Assembly (NCBI RefSeq): GCF_016859285.1
Contig: NC_053417.1
Span: forward strand, 24,059,206 to 24,123,205
Length of the DNA stretch: 64,000 bases
Source: Xiphias gladius
Lineage: Eukaryota; Chordata; Actinopteri; Istiophoriformes; Xiphiidae
Direction of reading: 5' to 3'
Shown here: piece by piece, positions 38,128 through 50,139 of the stretch
How positions within the stretch are numbered: the first letter of the stretch is position 1
Layout of the letters: every line of letters begins with the position of its first letter
Program-made: the position numbers and the translations under genes
Notes under the pieces: generated by a model
What the model was told of the DNA's origin: nothing
Databases searched by the model: none
Seen by the model: only the letters and a program-made list of their open reading frames with translations

Positions 38128-39570
38128 CCTGCTTATAGGCTATTGATTGCCTCAGAAATTAATCATGACAGGGTGTCGGGTGTATGGACATATACTGGGC
38201 GACTTCAGCTGCCTCAGCATTCCTACAGACGGTCAAAATGGAGTGATTCCAAATAAATACAAATATTTAGTGAAAGATTAACTCATTTATATTTTGGTGC
38301 TATGATTGAATTGAGATATAAATTATCCTAATTCCATTAATATATTTATTTATAAACTCATTAACGAGTAGTGTATGTTATACAATAATATGTTTGAGTA
38401 TATATTTCAGGAATAATGCTGCTGTGTCTTATTTCTAAAGAGTGTGAGGACATGCTGTCAGAACTTACCCCCCCCCAAAAAAAAAATTGTTACAAGGTTT
38501 TTGGTGCTTCTTCCGAGCTACAGATGCAGAGCACCTCCACTCCCGCCCATTGCCAGCTGAACCTCCTGAGGGGCACTGGGGCAAAAATTTAGTTGTTGGG
38601 CCCCTATGGAGCCCCACTATGGCAGTTTCATTATTTTCCCAGGCACCGAGGTGTCACTCACTTAAATCATTTTTTTAAGCAACAATGCCACTAGTCACTA
38701 GTTCCAGCTTCTCAAATGTGAATATTTGTTAGTTTCCCTTGTTTTCTATGATAGTACTCAACTTTTTGGGGTTTTTGACTGTTGGTTATACAAAAAAACA
38801 AAAAAACAAACCCAATTTGAACATGTTAACTTGGGCTTCAGGGAATAATGACAGACCCTTTTCACTATTTTCTGACACTGTATACCCTTAACAATCAATT
38901 TTGCTTCTTTAATCAATTGATTGATTAAAGTAAATAATTATCAGATGTATTGATACTGAAAATGATTACAGCATTACAGTATTACTATGATAGAATTTTA
39001 CTACCTTTGCCTGAGGTTTTCTGTTAATTAATTGACACGCAGAAAAAAACAGAAGCTGTTTGATGAAACACAACTTTACAAGAAATGAGCAAAAATAAAC
39101 TCAAATAATTACGGTCATAATGTAAAATAGATTTTGACGGAATTTCTCTACAAGACCGGGGGCCGCAAGATGGAAGATGGAAGACTTGTTATAGTTGATA
39201 CTGTACTTTAGTGGTGCAAAGTTATAACAAATGTGTGACCTACATGCTCTCGTAGTCGTTATTTTTCCAACTACATAGTCCAAAACAAAAATACGTTCAT
39301 TCGCGAGTGTTGACTTTATATTTGAAATTTGTGACCGGAAGTGCAACGTTTTTCTTGATACCTACATTTTGATTCTCTGTTCGTTCGTTGATTTGATTCT
39401 CAGCTGATTTATAATATCATATTTATTTAAAGCTGACATTTAACATTCCTTTTTTGTTCTCTCCTGTCTGTTGCGCTAGCGCTGATACCAAGGATGAGCG
39501 TTACACTGGATTTATTTTGAAAGTACGCAGTGGGAAGCCATTTTATCTTCCTACTTGACGCCGGCTCAGT
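38128..39570. other. spacer between the head-to-head DPP-family gene and racgap1
   Basis: AT-rich. It contains a degenerate copy of the ATCGATTAATC teleost repeat at about 38760-38975 and a short low-similarity G/C repeat piece at about 38560-38650 (ggggcaaaaattta type, also seen inverted near 59975). No gene recognised. Confidence 0.5.
38760..38975. repeat. copy of the ATCGATTAATC teleost repeat family
   Basis: Shows the shared run 'gactgttggttatacaaa', then 'cttgggcttcaggg', 'ttttcactattttctgacac' and 'atcaattgattgatta', as in the other copies in this window. Confidence 0.6.
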
Positions 39571-39574
39571 GCTC

Positions 39575-39768
39575 GTCACTCATTGGCTAAAGGCGAAATT
39601 TGAAATACAACGCGCTTAATGAAACGGTGGCTGCGGAAGGATGAGGACACAGATGCAACAAGCTAGTCGCCTTAAAAAAAAATAAGAGAGAGAGAGAAAG
39701 GAAAAAAAGTACTCCGCTAAACATTGCTGATAGAGATTTGCTATATCTCTTTCTCCAGAGCAGAAACG
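39575..39768 (+). promoter_or_regulatory. racgap1 promoter and non-coding exon 1
   Basis: Contains an inverted CCAAT box (ATTGG, 39582-39586), then GGCGAAA (39592-39598, E2F-like) directly abutting TTTGAA (39599-39604), the consensus cell-cycle homology region. About 165 bases downstream a splice donor follows AGAAACG at 39768 (gtaggt), closing the inferred non-coding first exon. CCAAT plus CHR is the usual layout of G2/M genes, which fits a cytokinesis factor. The exact transcription start is not visible. Confidence 0.55.
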
Positions 39769-40129
39769 GTAGGTAACGGTTGTCAACTAATGTTTGCTAA
39801 CACGGGCGATCAAACAAAAGTTAACGTTAGCGGCCAACGTCCGTCCTAACGGAACCGCCGCGTCATTTTTCAATGGTACAGTTTAGTTAAGTGCGTGTAA
39901 TGTTATTTATTGGAGATGTAGAACAGAACCGAAAGGAACCGATTTTAAGAGGTGAGCTGCCGTGGCAAAATGAGCAATAGATATCAGATATTTAACCTAT
40001 TGGTATAACGGAGCTATTGGGTATTTTGAGGCATCGATTTCGATGCACTTGCGTTTGAGGAAAAGGTCTTAACATTTGTCTGTCTTAATTTAGCTACTTA
40101 ATCTGAAAACCAACCATACACCAGCTCAT

Positions 40130-40635
40130 TATACAGTACTGTGCAAACGTTTTAGGCAGTATAATGCCATGAATAGTTTTTATTTATCCACTAACGTCTT
40201 ACAAAGTGCAGTAAACGAATAGAAAACTAAATCAAATCAGTACTAGGCTTGATCACCCTTTGCCCTTAAAACAGCACCAGTTCTCCTAATACAGATTTTC
40301 CACCCACCTGGCTTGTAGGTTGTTCCAATTTACCACACTTCTTCTGTGGATTTAGGCTGTCTCAGCGTCTTCTGTCTCTTTTTCTAATCCCAGACTGACT
40401 TCATGATGTTGAGATCAGGGTTGTGTGTGGGGGGGCAGACCATCTGTTGCAGGGCTCCTTGATCTTCTTGTCACTGAGGATAGTTCTTTATGACTCTGGC
40501 TGTATGTTTGGGGTCATTCTCTCATGCTGCAGAATGAATTTGGGGTGCGATCAGATGCCTTCCCGATGGAGTTGCGTTATGGATCAGAATCTAAACCTCT
40601 GAAGTGCCTAAAATTTTTGCACAGCACTGTATTTT
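40130..40635 (-). mobile_element. internally deleted Tc1-like DNA transposon
   Basis: The left end (TA)CAGTACTGTGCAAACGTTTTAGGCA is mirrored at the right end by TGCCTAAAATTTTTGCACAGCACTG(TA), giving about 25-bp inverted termini flanked by TA, the Tc1/mariner target. On the minus strand a transposase C-terminal relic is legible (PDLNIMKSVWD, near 40395-40430, then a stop). At 0.5 kb against about 1.6 kb for full-length fish elements, most of the transposase is missing. It lies in racgap1 intron 1. Confidence 0.75.
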
Positions 40636-40719
40636 GAGCCATAATCCTCGTTATCCTATGAGTTCAGTGTATTTAACTTGTAATGCATCTCTTTCAAGGG
40701 TCCTAGGTTAGAGAACATC

Positions 40720-43700
40720 ATGGAGACTGCTGTGCTGAGCCTCCAGAGTTTATATGATAAGATGCGGACACAAGTTGACCTCCTTAACGAGAATGTTGAA
40801 CCCAGTGAGTAGTTTATGGTTATTGGATTTATCTTTACAATGTATCTTTTGACATAGATGCCAAAGGTCCTTATACACACACCTGGCACATGTGCATCTT
40901 TTTTTTTTTATTTATTTATTTTTTTTTATACCAGGCTTCATCCAGATGGCACAAAACTTTGATGACTGCCGACGCAAATGGCTGAGTGCAGAGCAGGAAC
41001 TGGGGTCTTTCAAAGAGGTTCTCACCAAAACAGAGACAGAGAGGGGAGCCTTGGAGGTCAAACTGAAGCATGCCCGCAACCAAGTAGACGTGGAGATCCG
41101 GCGCAGACAAAAGGCTGAGGCTGACTGCGAGAAGTTGGTACGTAGGATCAAACGGTGACCCTTGTTTGCTGATATGTTCGTTAAGTCCACTGTTATTTCA
41201 CCTGGTTCAAGTAGTTTCTCATATGTGCGCTGCTTGCGTTTCTATTATACAGGACCGTCAAATTCAGTTGATTCGTGACCTGCTGACCAGCGAGGGATCC
41301 ACCAACAGCATCCAGCTGAGTGCAGAGCAGCGCTCAGCTCTGGCCTTCCTGAACAAAAACTGTCAGGCAGCAGCCAACCTGAATACCAGCCGAAGGTAGG
41401 ACATTTAAGAAACTCACAAATACAGGACCTTTATAGTGCACACAGTATTTAGTTCCTGTGTCTAGCCATAAAGAGCTTCTATGCTATTTTTTTTTAAACC
41501 TCCTGTAGCAGCGGCGTGTCTTCTAGTTTAGCTGTTGTTTGAGCCATATGGTAAAATACGGGGGGGTTCATTTGCATGTGGGAACATCTGACACTTGAGA
41601 CTCAGATGCAAGACAACATTGTATTCATAAGTTAACTTTAACCTGGGGAAGTCATTTTCCCCATCTATTATCATCTCCATCTATTTATCACATGAATGCA
41701 CTATGTTGACGCACTTTCAAATCACTCTGAACTTTCAACTGCATTTCTATTTAGATTTTTTTTTTTTAAAGGATGGAAATACAAATAAAACAATCTGGAA
41801 AAATGTTTTGTGGGGAAGCAAATGCATTGGCGTTGACAACCCAAATGCTAAATGTGGGAAACACTGCTGACTTTCTCAACACATTTTCTGTTCCTTCCGA
41901 TAGACTGATGACGATAGATGAGTCCGCCTCTATCTTGTCAGATATCAGCTATGACAAAACGGATGACTCTGTTGTGAGTACTTTACTTTGCAGCATTATC
42001 TAGAGTTAAAGTAACTTTAATGTACTATAAAATGAAGTCCTTTAATTCTGAAATCTGATTCCGATGTGCTTGATCTGTGCCAGGATTGGGACTCCTCCAC
42101 TGTGAGGACGGTGCGACTTAAGAAACGAGAAAAAAGGGTAAGTCGAGTGAATGTGGACTTTGTCTCTTTTAAACTTTGGTTTAGAATGGCTTCATGTTCA
42201 CTGGAGGTATAGATGTCATGTCTGCTATTTTGATTTCAGCGCTCCTCGAGAAATCATGTGGATGGTCCTCCAGTTGCCTCCAAAAGGTCTCGATCAACAG
42301 GCAGAACTTCAGAGATGGTAGGGGTTTTTCCTCCAGTCTGGATGATATCATCACTTTTTTTTTATCACTGAAATATGTGATGTTATTAGACATGACCACA
42401 GTCACTCAAATAAATGAATATATAAATAAATATAAATGTAAATACATATTTATTTGAGTGACTTTGGTCATGCGTAATGCATGCTCACCAAATAAATAAA
42501 TGGAGTTAAAATATGGTAACTATTCTATCAGCTTTGGCAACAAAAAGCTAATGGTTTGTTGCAACCCTTTAACCAGCCCTTAAAATGCACATTTGGGCTC
42601 TAACATAGTTTTGTGGTATTTGGTTATTCTTTTTTCTTTTTTTTTTAATTTTAATAATTTGTGACAGGGAAATGAGACCCTTGTGACAAAGACCACAGTG
42701 ATTGTCCCTGCAAATGGAGGACCTGTTGAAGCAGTTTCTACCATTGAGACGATTCCTTATTTCACTCGCAGCAGGAGAAAGACTGGTAAGATATCTATTA
42801 TGATGCAAAATGTCTCCTTCTTCATACATGGTTAAACTAATGTTGGTCAGCTCAATTGATCATTTTAATTCTAATCCATCTAACTTGGTTCTTGAGACAA
42901 AAGTGAAAAATAGATTTAGGGCCGAGAGATCTGATTTCTTTCAGCCTGCTGGGGACAATTATGTACTTTTTGCAGTTAAAAATCACAGTCTAAAAACCAT
43001 GTCATCTTTCTGCCCCAAATTATTTTGTCAATATTAGATTATATCCATTGAAAAGCATGCTTTTATTTTGAATTAAAGGCAACCTGATACATTGTAAGCT
43101 ATTTTGAAATGATCAACCTAGGCTCATGTCAAATAATCATCCACCAAGTCAATGTAGTGTAACTCTGTTTTCAAGATGTAGGCAAAATAAAATCCAAACA
43201 CAGTTTTTTTTTGTTTTTTTTTAATGGAGACTGTGCTCATTTGCAAATTATTTACCAAAATGGTCTCATTATTTTTATGGATGTCTTAAGTCTGAATATG
43301 CAGTAGTAGTGATTCGGCAGTATATTTTCTCGGCGGGGTGGTTCCGGTAACACACTGCTATTTATTTGCTATCTCTCCTGTTCAGCTGCCATGGAGCTGG
43401 ACTCTGAATCTGTCAGGTCTGAGGATGTCTTCAAGCAGCCTGGCAACCCCGAGGGAGAGATGAAAATCCAGCCCAGCACTCCGCAGAGCAACGGAGGTGT
43501 CCGTCTTCACGAGTTTGTCTCCAAAACTGTAAGAATGCCACTTGTGTGAGAGAATTTCAGAGTGAATGAATCTGACTAGAAAAAACACTTTTTCTTTTAG
43601 GCATAACAAGAATTCTTCCAATAAGTTTGATCAAACCAGGCACTGAAGTTTAACTCATTTGTCGATCATCTTCTTCCAGATATTCAAATCATATTTTTTT

Positions 43701-46700
43701 TAACCAAAGTACATTTATGTCTGTACCGAAACATATTGGTACTGGACAATTTCAAGCTGCTGCTGGTCCTTATGCATGCAGCTCTATTTATGCAGTGCAT
43801 TTACTTGAGTTTATTTATAAAAAAAAAAAAAAGAAGTGTAATTTGCGGGTTTACCTGACGTATACATAGCCGTTGACCAGCCTGTTAAGTCCTGTCTGAT
43901 GTCTTTTATAGGTCATTAAGCCTGAATCCTGCGTGCCCTGTGGAAAGAGGATCAAGTTTGGCAAGATTTCACTCAAGTGCCGCGACTGCAGGGTAGTCTC
44001 GCACCCCGAGTGTCGCGAGCGTTGCCCTCTGCCGTGTATCCCCAATCTGGGTTGCACGCCGGTCAAAATCGGGGAGGTGTGTGAGAACATTTCTCCTGAC
44101 TGATATCTCTCTTGATGTGCAGGAACATGCACAAGTTTTTTTTGTTTTCTCTGAACTTTTATCACAGTGCTTATAGTTTTCCCCATTTCTCATTCATTGC
44201 CAGGGCGTGCTTGCAGACTACGTCTCCGACACGTCACCCATGATTCCCCCTCTCGTGGTCCACTGTATCAGTGAGATTGAACAAAGAGGTCTGCATGAGG
44301 TGAGTGGTGTTTTCCTTTCCTAATACTATGCAGAAATGTGAAGGACAGTAAAGCCTCACATCCCAGTAGTTATTTTTAAAGTCTTCCCCCTAAACTGAGA
44401 GAGAGCTGTAACTAAGATTATACAAATCTGTTCCTGGGAGACTAAATTCATAACTGGGCTGTGGAAGGCTTCCGAATCTTTTGATGGCTGTGTGCTGCTT
44501 TCTCTTCTCTCCGTTGTTTTATGTTTTGCTCCTGTCTTACTTTCTCACTTTCATTCTGTGGCATTGTCGGCTTTTTTTTCTTTTTCTTTATTCTCATCTG
44601 AAACAAATTTGTCCCTTCTGCTGCTTTTGAAAGATATGCTTTTTCTTAACCATACAAGTTGTTTTGAAAGAAATAATTTGTCTGCTTACATATGTGTTGA
44701 CAGAAACTATTTTGTCATAGTAAAATGTGAGGATTTCATGCTTTTTTAAATCAATATTGTTTCCGGGGCATGTTATGCCTCTATAAGAGGACGATACTAA
44801 AGGGAATGAGGGAGACAGATGCAACAAAGGTTCCCAGTTTATTAGAACCGGGGACGCTGGGTTCATGGTCGACGTCCTAACCCCTAAACCACAGGCATGC
44901 AACTTCTGTCATATATGGTAGTGAACTGAATATTTGTGGCTTCTGGACTATTGATACAATACAACAATCCTTTTGTATAAATCACCTTGGACCGTCGGAA
45001 GGTGTAACTGGTATTTTTTCACTATTTTCTAACATTTTGATAATAAGTGGCAAATTAATTGATCATGAAAATAATCGTTAGTTGTAGCCTTAGTTGGGGG
45101 TAAGTGGTAAATTCACTCAAGATAATTAAACAATAATTAGTGAATAACTGTACTGTAACTTCTTCCCTCTCAGGCTGGACTATACCGTCTGTCCGGTGCA
45201 GATCGCACAGTGAAGGAGCTGAAGGAGAAGTTTCTCCGCAGTAAAACCGTTCCCGTGCTGAGTAAGGTGGACGATATCCATGCCATCACTGGCCTCCTCA
45301 AGGACTTCCTGAGGAACCTCAAGGAGCCTCTTCTCACCTTCCGCCTTAACCGCCCCTTCATGGAGGCAGCCGGTATGTGTGTGTGTGTGTGTGTGACTGG
45401 TGTTTAGAAAAGATGCTAGTGCTGGTAATAGCTGTTTCTGATCGGAGGGCTCCATAGCAAAAACCAGTGGCACACTAAATAAAAGCAATTTATAGTAGAG
45501 CTCAAAAAAACTACAGCTCTGTGTAACTTCTTAGTGGACGGCAGAAATGTACCCAACAGACCCATTAAATGCAGGTCTCATAAGTGTTTCTACTTTGTTT
45601 TTGCAGTTTGAGCTGAACACTGATGGAAACCTCAGGCAAGGAGTTGCCTGGAAAAAAAAAGATTGATCTTTCAGTTTGTTAGCCTTTTCAGTAATTGTTT
45701 GTTACTAGAGTGAGATACATTTTCTTTCAAGCTGTTAATAAATCAACACAACCGCTCATTTCTCGGTCTCTGCTCACAGAATTGTGAATTCTTTTGTTCT
45801 CCCTCAGAGGTTTCGGACGATGACAACAGCATAGCTCTGATGTACCAGACCATTGGTGACCTGCCACAGCCCAACAGAGACACGCTAGCTTTCTTAGTCC
45901 TTCACCTTCAGAGGTTGGCAGCTACTCTTCTCTAAATAACATACACACATAACATATGTCCCAGTTCAGCTGATTAAAAAGCATTCATTCTGCTTTGATG
46001 CCTTGCATGTTCCTGCTATAAATTAAATAATGGGATTTACTGATATTCATAAAATTCTTAAGTCTCTGTGTAACCATCCTTTTTTAATTTTGTTCTATCC
46101 TCTAAATTTAATTGGGTTAAATCGCTTCAGGCAAAAATGTGCTCAGAATTTTATTAATGGCTCAGCTCTCCCTTCTTTTTTTTTTTTTTTTTTTTAAATT
46201 TCAGAGCAACGTTGTTTTCGTATTTATTCAGTTATCTGCTTTTAATGTAAAATAGACTGCAGATTGTGGCTATTTGATTTCATATACATCAAGCAGACAT
46301 AATTGAATCTAATAAAATCTTTCAGAGTCGCTGACAGTCTGGATACTAAGATGGACATCAGTAACCTGGCTCGAGTTTTTGGTCCGACTATTGTGGGTCA
46401 TGCACTTTCCAACCCAGACCCCATGACAATCCTACAGGATACAAAACGGCAGCCTAAGGTAGGCCTGAACAATATTTTAATTAATACCACAGGCCCCAGA
46501 ATCCTGTGGGCAGCAAACACTCCTTGAGCAGCTTGATAGTCAGAAATAAAACAGAGAAGCACATGGTCTATATGTTTGCAATTCAGCCAAAAAAACCTGG
46601 CCTTTTCCATTATGCCATGAGCAACCGCGATCCAAATTTGACGCCGGGCACGATGAACAGTAAAAGGAGTTAGTTACCACCCTGAGGAGTTGGAGTTTTG

Positions 46701-48198
46701 CTGTGGCTGCTCCTTCTTGTTCCACTACTGCCTGCCATATTTTAAGATGGTCCACTGTGAAAAAACTCAGAAAATGACGAATGTCTTGTTTTGTAGATCC
46801 CTTGTTAATAAACGATCGCTGTTAGCAGTCACCTGTTACAGATATATTGCATTTCCTTTGACTGCTTCACCTATAAAAACTACCCATTGTTTTGCCAGTG
46901 GTCGCTTTTATTTTTAAACTAACTAATGCAAACAGTGAGGCTGATGTCTGAGATAAAATTTTGAACAGTAATGCTGGATAGCATACACTCTTTGTTTCCT
47001 GTGGTGCTTGTGCAGGCGATCTGAATCCAGAACAGGAGTGTTGGACTCCACCAATTATGAATTATGAAAACTAATAAATAAAGAGGAAATTTATAAAATT
47101 TGAATGTATTGAATGGCTACAGCTGAAAAAATGCAGACTGTGAAATGAAAGTCTTAAAAATTCTAAATGAAATTTTCTTTTATTTGGAAGGTTTAGCACT
47201 AGGCAAAACTCAGTCAAGATGAGTTTTCAATGTTTTAAAAGTATTGATCGCATAAATTAGGAGAAAAAATTTGTCCTTTTTAAATTTCGTAAACAAGCTT
47301 AATGCGAGAGACTGAGCTCCCACAGTTAGAGACCACCAAAAATCTCAGCTAAATACTATCACACTCCAGAAAATACCCTCGACACCATAAGCTTGTTCTT
47401 TTAATAATTCCTCTGTCCTGCTCAAGGCCGCTTCGTAACCAGTGTGGCACTATTGGAAGAGGATGAGGCAACACACTGAAATGACCCTAATCTTTTGCGT
47501 TTGTACTTCAGGTGGTGGAGCGTCTGTTGGCTCTGCCGTTGGATTACTGGGGCCAGTTTGTGATGGCGGAACACGAGCAGCCAAACCTGGACCATCTGAT
47601 TATCGAGAACGCAAACTGCTATGCGACCCCTGAGAGAGGTACGGGCTCACTAAACTGTGCGCGTTGTTCTGCAGTGTTTGTTTGCGTGAGCCCAGTTGTT
47701 CACCGGTTGACAATTCATCGTTATGTTTGTACTGTTGCAGTTAGCATGCTGGGACCTCTGACCACTCCAGAGCACCAGTTCAATAAAACCCCCTCCTCCA
47801 GCTCCTTGTCTCAGCGCATGAAGTCCTCTCTGACACCCAGGTAAACACACAAGCACAGTCTCCTCCCACCATTCTTTACCAGTGTTTTTACAATCAATGA
47901 TCTCATGATTAATTAGCTTTAGAATGACTGTTGTTTGCTACTTATTCAAATATTTAGTAAAGCTATGAAGTACTTTTTTTTAATTTAGAGAAACACAGAC
48001 CTCTTTGAACATCTTTCATATGAGTTCATCTATTGTATAATATCTCCTTATCTTTCAATGACTCTGTTTTATTGACGATGACTCCCAAATTCATTAAATG
48101 TCATGTGCACTCCTTTCTGCAGATTTGGGAGCAAGAGCAAATCAGCAGTCGGATTCTCTCGCCAAGGAAAATTCTTTTCATCTCCGCTCCTCAAATAA
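40720..48198 (+). CDS. racgap1: Rac GTPase-activating protein 1 (MgcRacGAP/CYK-4), complete, 16 coding exons
   Basis: Centralspindlin subunit that pairs with the kinesin MKLP1 (KIF23) at the central spindle and controls Rho GTPases in cytokinesis. Exons: 40720-40804 (ATG at 40720, acceptor 40706), 40935-41137, 41253-41395, 41904-41973, 42084-42137, 42240-42317, 42668-42785, 43386-43528, 43912-44076, 44204-44299, 45174-45372, 45808-45913, 46326-46458, 47512-47638, 47741-47840, 48123-48198. They total 1896 bp, 631 aa (human 632). Domain order: N-terminal coiled coil with [13 protein letters not shown] at about 76-88; a conserved [18 protein letters not shown] segment; a basic stretch KKREKR; a C1 zinc finger at about 291-345 ([23 protein letters not shown]); and a RhoGAP domain at about 355-545 with the arginine finger Arg390 in GLYRLSG. 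The tail ends [13 protein letters not shown]. Every domain is intact. A non-coding exon 1 lies upstream near 39768. Confidence 0.97.
42391..42472. repeat. 82-bp near-perfect hairpin
   Basis: CATGACCACAGTCACTCAAA on the left is the reverse complement (one mismatch over about 25 bases) of the right end TTTGAGTGACTTTGGTCATG. The loop is AT-rich with AATAAATA repeats. It lies in the racgap1 intron between exons 42240-42317 and 42668-42785. Probably a tiny MITE relic. Confidence 0.75.
44765..44910 (-). mobile_element. tRNA-derived SINE
   Basis: On the minus strand it reads 'gtggtttaggggttaggac', 'gaccatgaacccagcgtccc' and 'ggttctaata' (a B-box-like GGTTC), followed by 'aacctttgttgcatctgtct'. This is typical of percomorph tRNA-derived SINEs. 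It lies in a racgap1 intron. Without a foldable complete cloverleaf it is not called as a tRNA gene. Confidence 0.6.
44985..45095. repeat. partial copy of the ATCGATTAATC teleost repeat family
   Basis: Contains 'ttttcactattttctaacat' and 'aattgatcatgaaaataatc' followed by 'gttagttgtagcc', matching the family end seen elsewhere in the window. In a racgap1 intron. Confidence 0.6.
45375..45393. repeat. (TG)n at the racgap1 exon 11 splice donor
   Basis: The intron after coding exon 45174-45372 starts gtatgtgtgtgtg, so the donor runs straight into a TG repeat. Confidence 0.9.
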
Positions 48199-50139
48199 TC
48201 CAAAGCAGCTACACGTAACCTTTATTCATACAGCAATAATTCATCATGCATAACACATAACAAGGTACTGCTTTCATAACAGCTGTAAACACCTCCATCT
48301 TAGTCTTCTTCGGTGTACTCAATCGTTTTCACATTTCAAACTGGTAAGAGTTGTATTTTGATGATTTTTCGTGTTAGGATTTTTTTTTTCTTCTTTTTTT
48401 AACCAAATAGTAGGTTTTCGTATCTATGCACACTTGTGTCCTTAGAGGATGCTTTCGCTAAATGTTTAACATGTCATTCTCATGTCCCATCTTAACACAT
48501 GAGAATGAACTGTATATTTACTCCTTTTGATAAGAGTGCTAATAGATGAAAAACATGTACTGTATATACAGTTTTATTGTGGCATGTTTCTAACTAATCA
48601 TTTCTTTTGACAGCTTTTCAACTCATGTGTCACTCAGAAGTTGAAGAGCTCATTCTTAGGCATTTCATTCTAGGTTGTGATTGAATGTGTGACTGTTTTT
48701 ATAAGATTATCTTCTAGTTTTAATGTTTGTATTTCATTCCTATTTCTATTCAGTTTTGATTGTCTTCATTCCCCAGTGAAATGTTCTATAATTGTTTTAT
48801 AATCACTCGTGCCCTATCCTTGTCATATTTTAACTACAAGCAGTAGTTACAAGACCTCAGTGGGAAGACCTTCTTGGTCATCATCTGCAAGCTCGACTGG
48901 GTGTGATATTAAGGGTGATTTGTCATTGATCTCGAGAATGTGGACAAATTTTTGAAATCCTGCTGCCATTCTGTTTCACGGTGCATGTTGCACCGCCAGT
49001 GATCACCAGGAACGCTGTTGACTGGTTTACGTCACATGCTGTAATCTCTCAGATCATTGTGCCCCTTCAATGTTTAAAGCTCTGTGTATGTTTGTACCAT
49101 GGCAGGTTGCTTATGAGCTAAAGGCAATTACTCTGTAAGATTGGCCAGTTCAGTTAATGTGGCATTATTTGATTAACTATTACCACAAATTTTGTACACA
49201 AATACGCTCTTTGAAATTCATGTCAGTTATAAAATACATTTCTAACATTTACATAAATGTCTCCTGTCCCTTGTGTTAAATTCTCAGTGCTGTTTCTTAA
49301 CCTTGTGAGTCAGAACACCCTGACTTAGAGGGAGACTGTCAGGGTGGTTAATACAAACTTAAATGTCCTGTTGTTTGTGGTTCTACTTTGACCTTGGCAT
49401 GGCATCTATTTTTAATATGTAAACTTGAAAAAAAAATAACTCAATTGTAGCTCTAGAGGTACAACATCAAAGGAAACTAGACTTCCTTTGCATTATTGAA
49501 AAGGTTTAAGGTCTCATAATACAGGCTTTCTCGGTTCTGCCTGACTGTTTTTTCAGAAAACTTTGGGTTTCCCCAGTCTTAAATGTGACTTGGGATGTCA
49601 ACACTATTTACAAACCGGAAACTCATAATTACGATATGACATGAATGCAGCATTAAGCTCTGGATTCATTCACACATTGAGTGTTTGAAGTCACCTTGGG
49701 GGTTGTCCACCTGGGTCTCATGTTGATGAATACACGAGTGAAGGGGGGCGGACGCTGCCTGGGAGGGGAAGGGATGTCAGGACGGCAATTTAATTGGCGT
49801 TCATGTCGAGTGTCGGTTGATGGCAATTTTGACAAAGGCGTCTTCCTTTACTCTTTCAAACCACCTGTTTAAGGCCCATTCGCTCCCAATCGTTCAAGTA
49901 TGATTCTAACAACTTCCAGATCATTAAAAATCTTAACAGACACCTTTATAGTGGTACAGTAAAGACTAGTTTACGGCAAACAAATTTATTTTACAGCATA
50001 GCTACAAAGTGACAGCGAAAGTTTACTTCCAATAATACATTCAATTCAAAACATTCTTAGTTCTCTTCAGAAAATGTAATGACTCGACTGTGTGCACCTT
50101 AGTGTGAGGAAACTATTGTTGAGAAAATGTTCATCAACG
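48199..50139. other. convergent 3' UTRs of racgap1 (+) and the DUF1295 gene (-)
   Basis: AT-rich, tail-to-tail spacer. The minus-strand gene has a poly(A) signal at 49985-49990. No canonical AATAAA was found for racgap1 before about 49.9 kb, so its 3' end is not fixed. A 63-codon frame at 49681-49872 has no features and is taken as chance. Confidence 0.5.
49985..49990 (-). terminator. poly(A) signal of the DUF1295 gene
   Basis: TTTATT on the plus strand, AATAAA on the minus strand, 150 bases after the stop codon at 50140-50142. Confidence 0.6.

Noticed and set aside
44820-44900. tRNA-like sequence on the minus strand
   Set aside because: Has a B-box-like stretch but continues into a SINE body and does not give a clean cloverleaf; called as a SINE.
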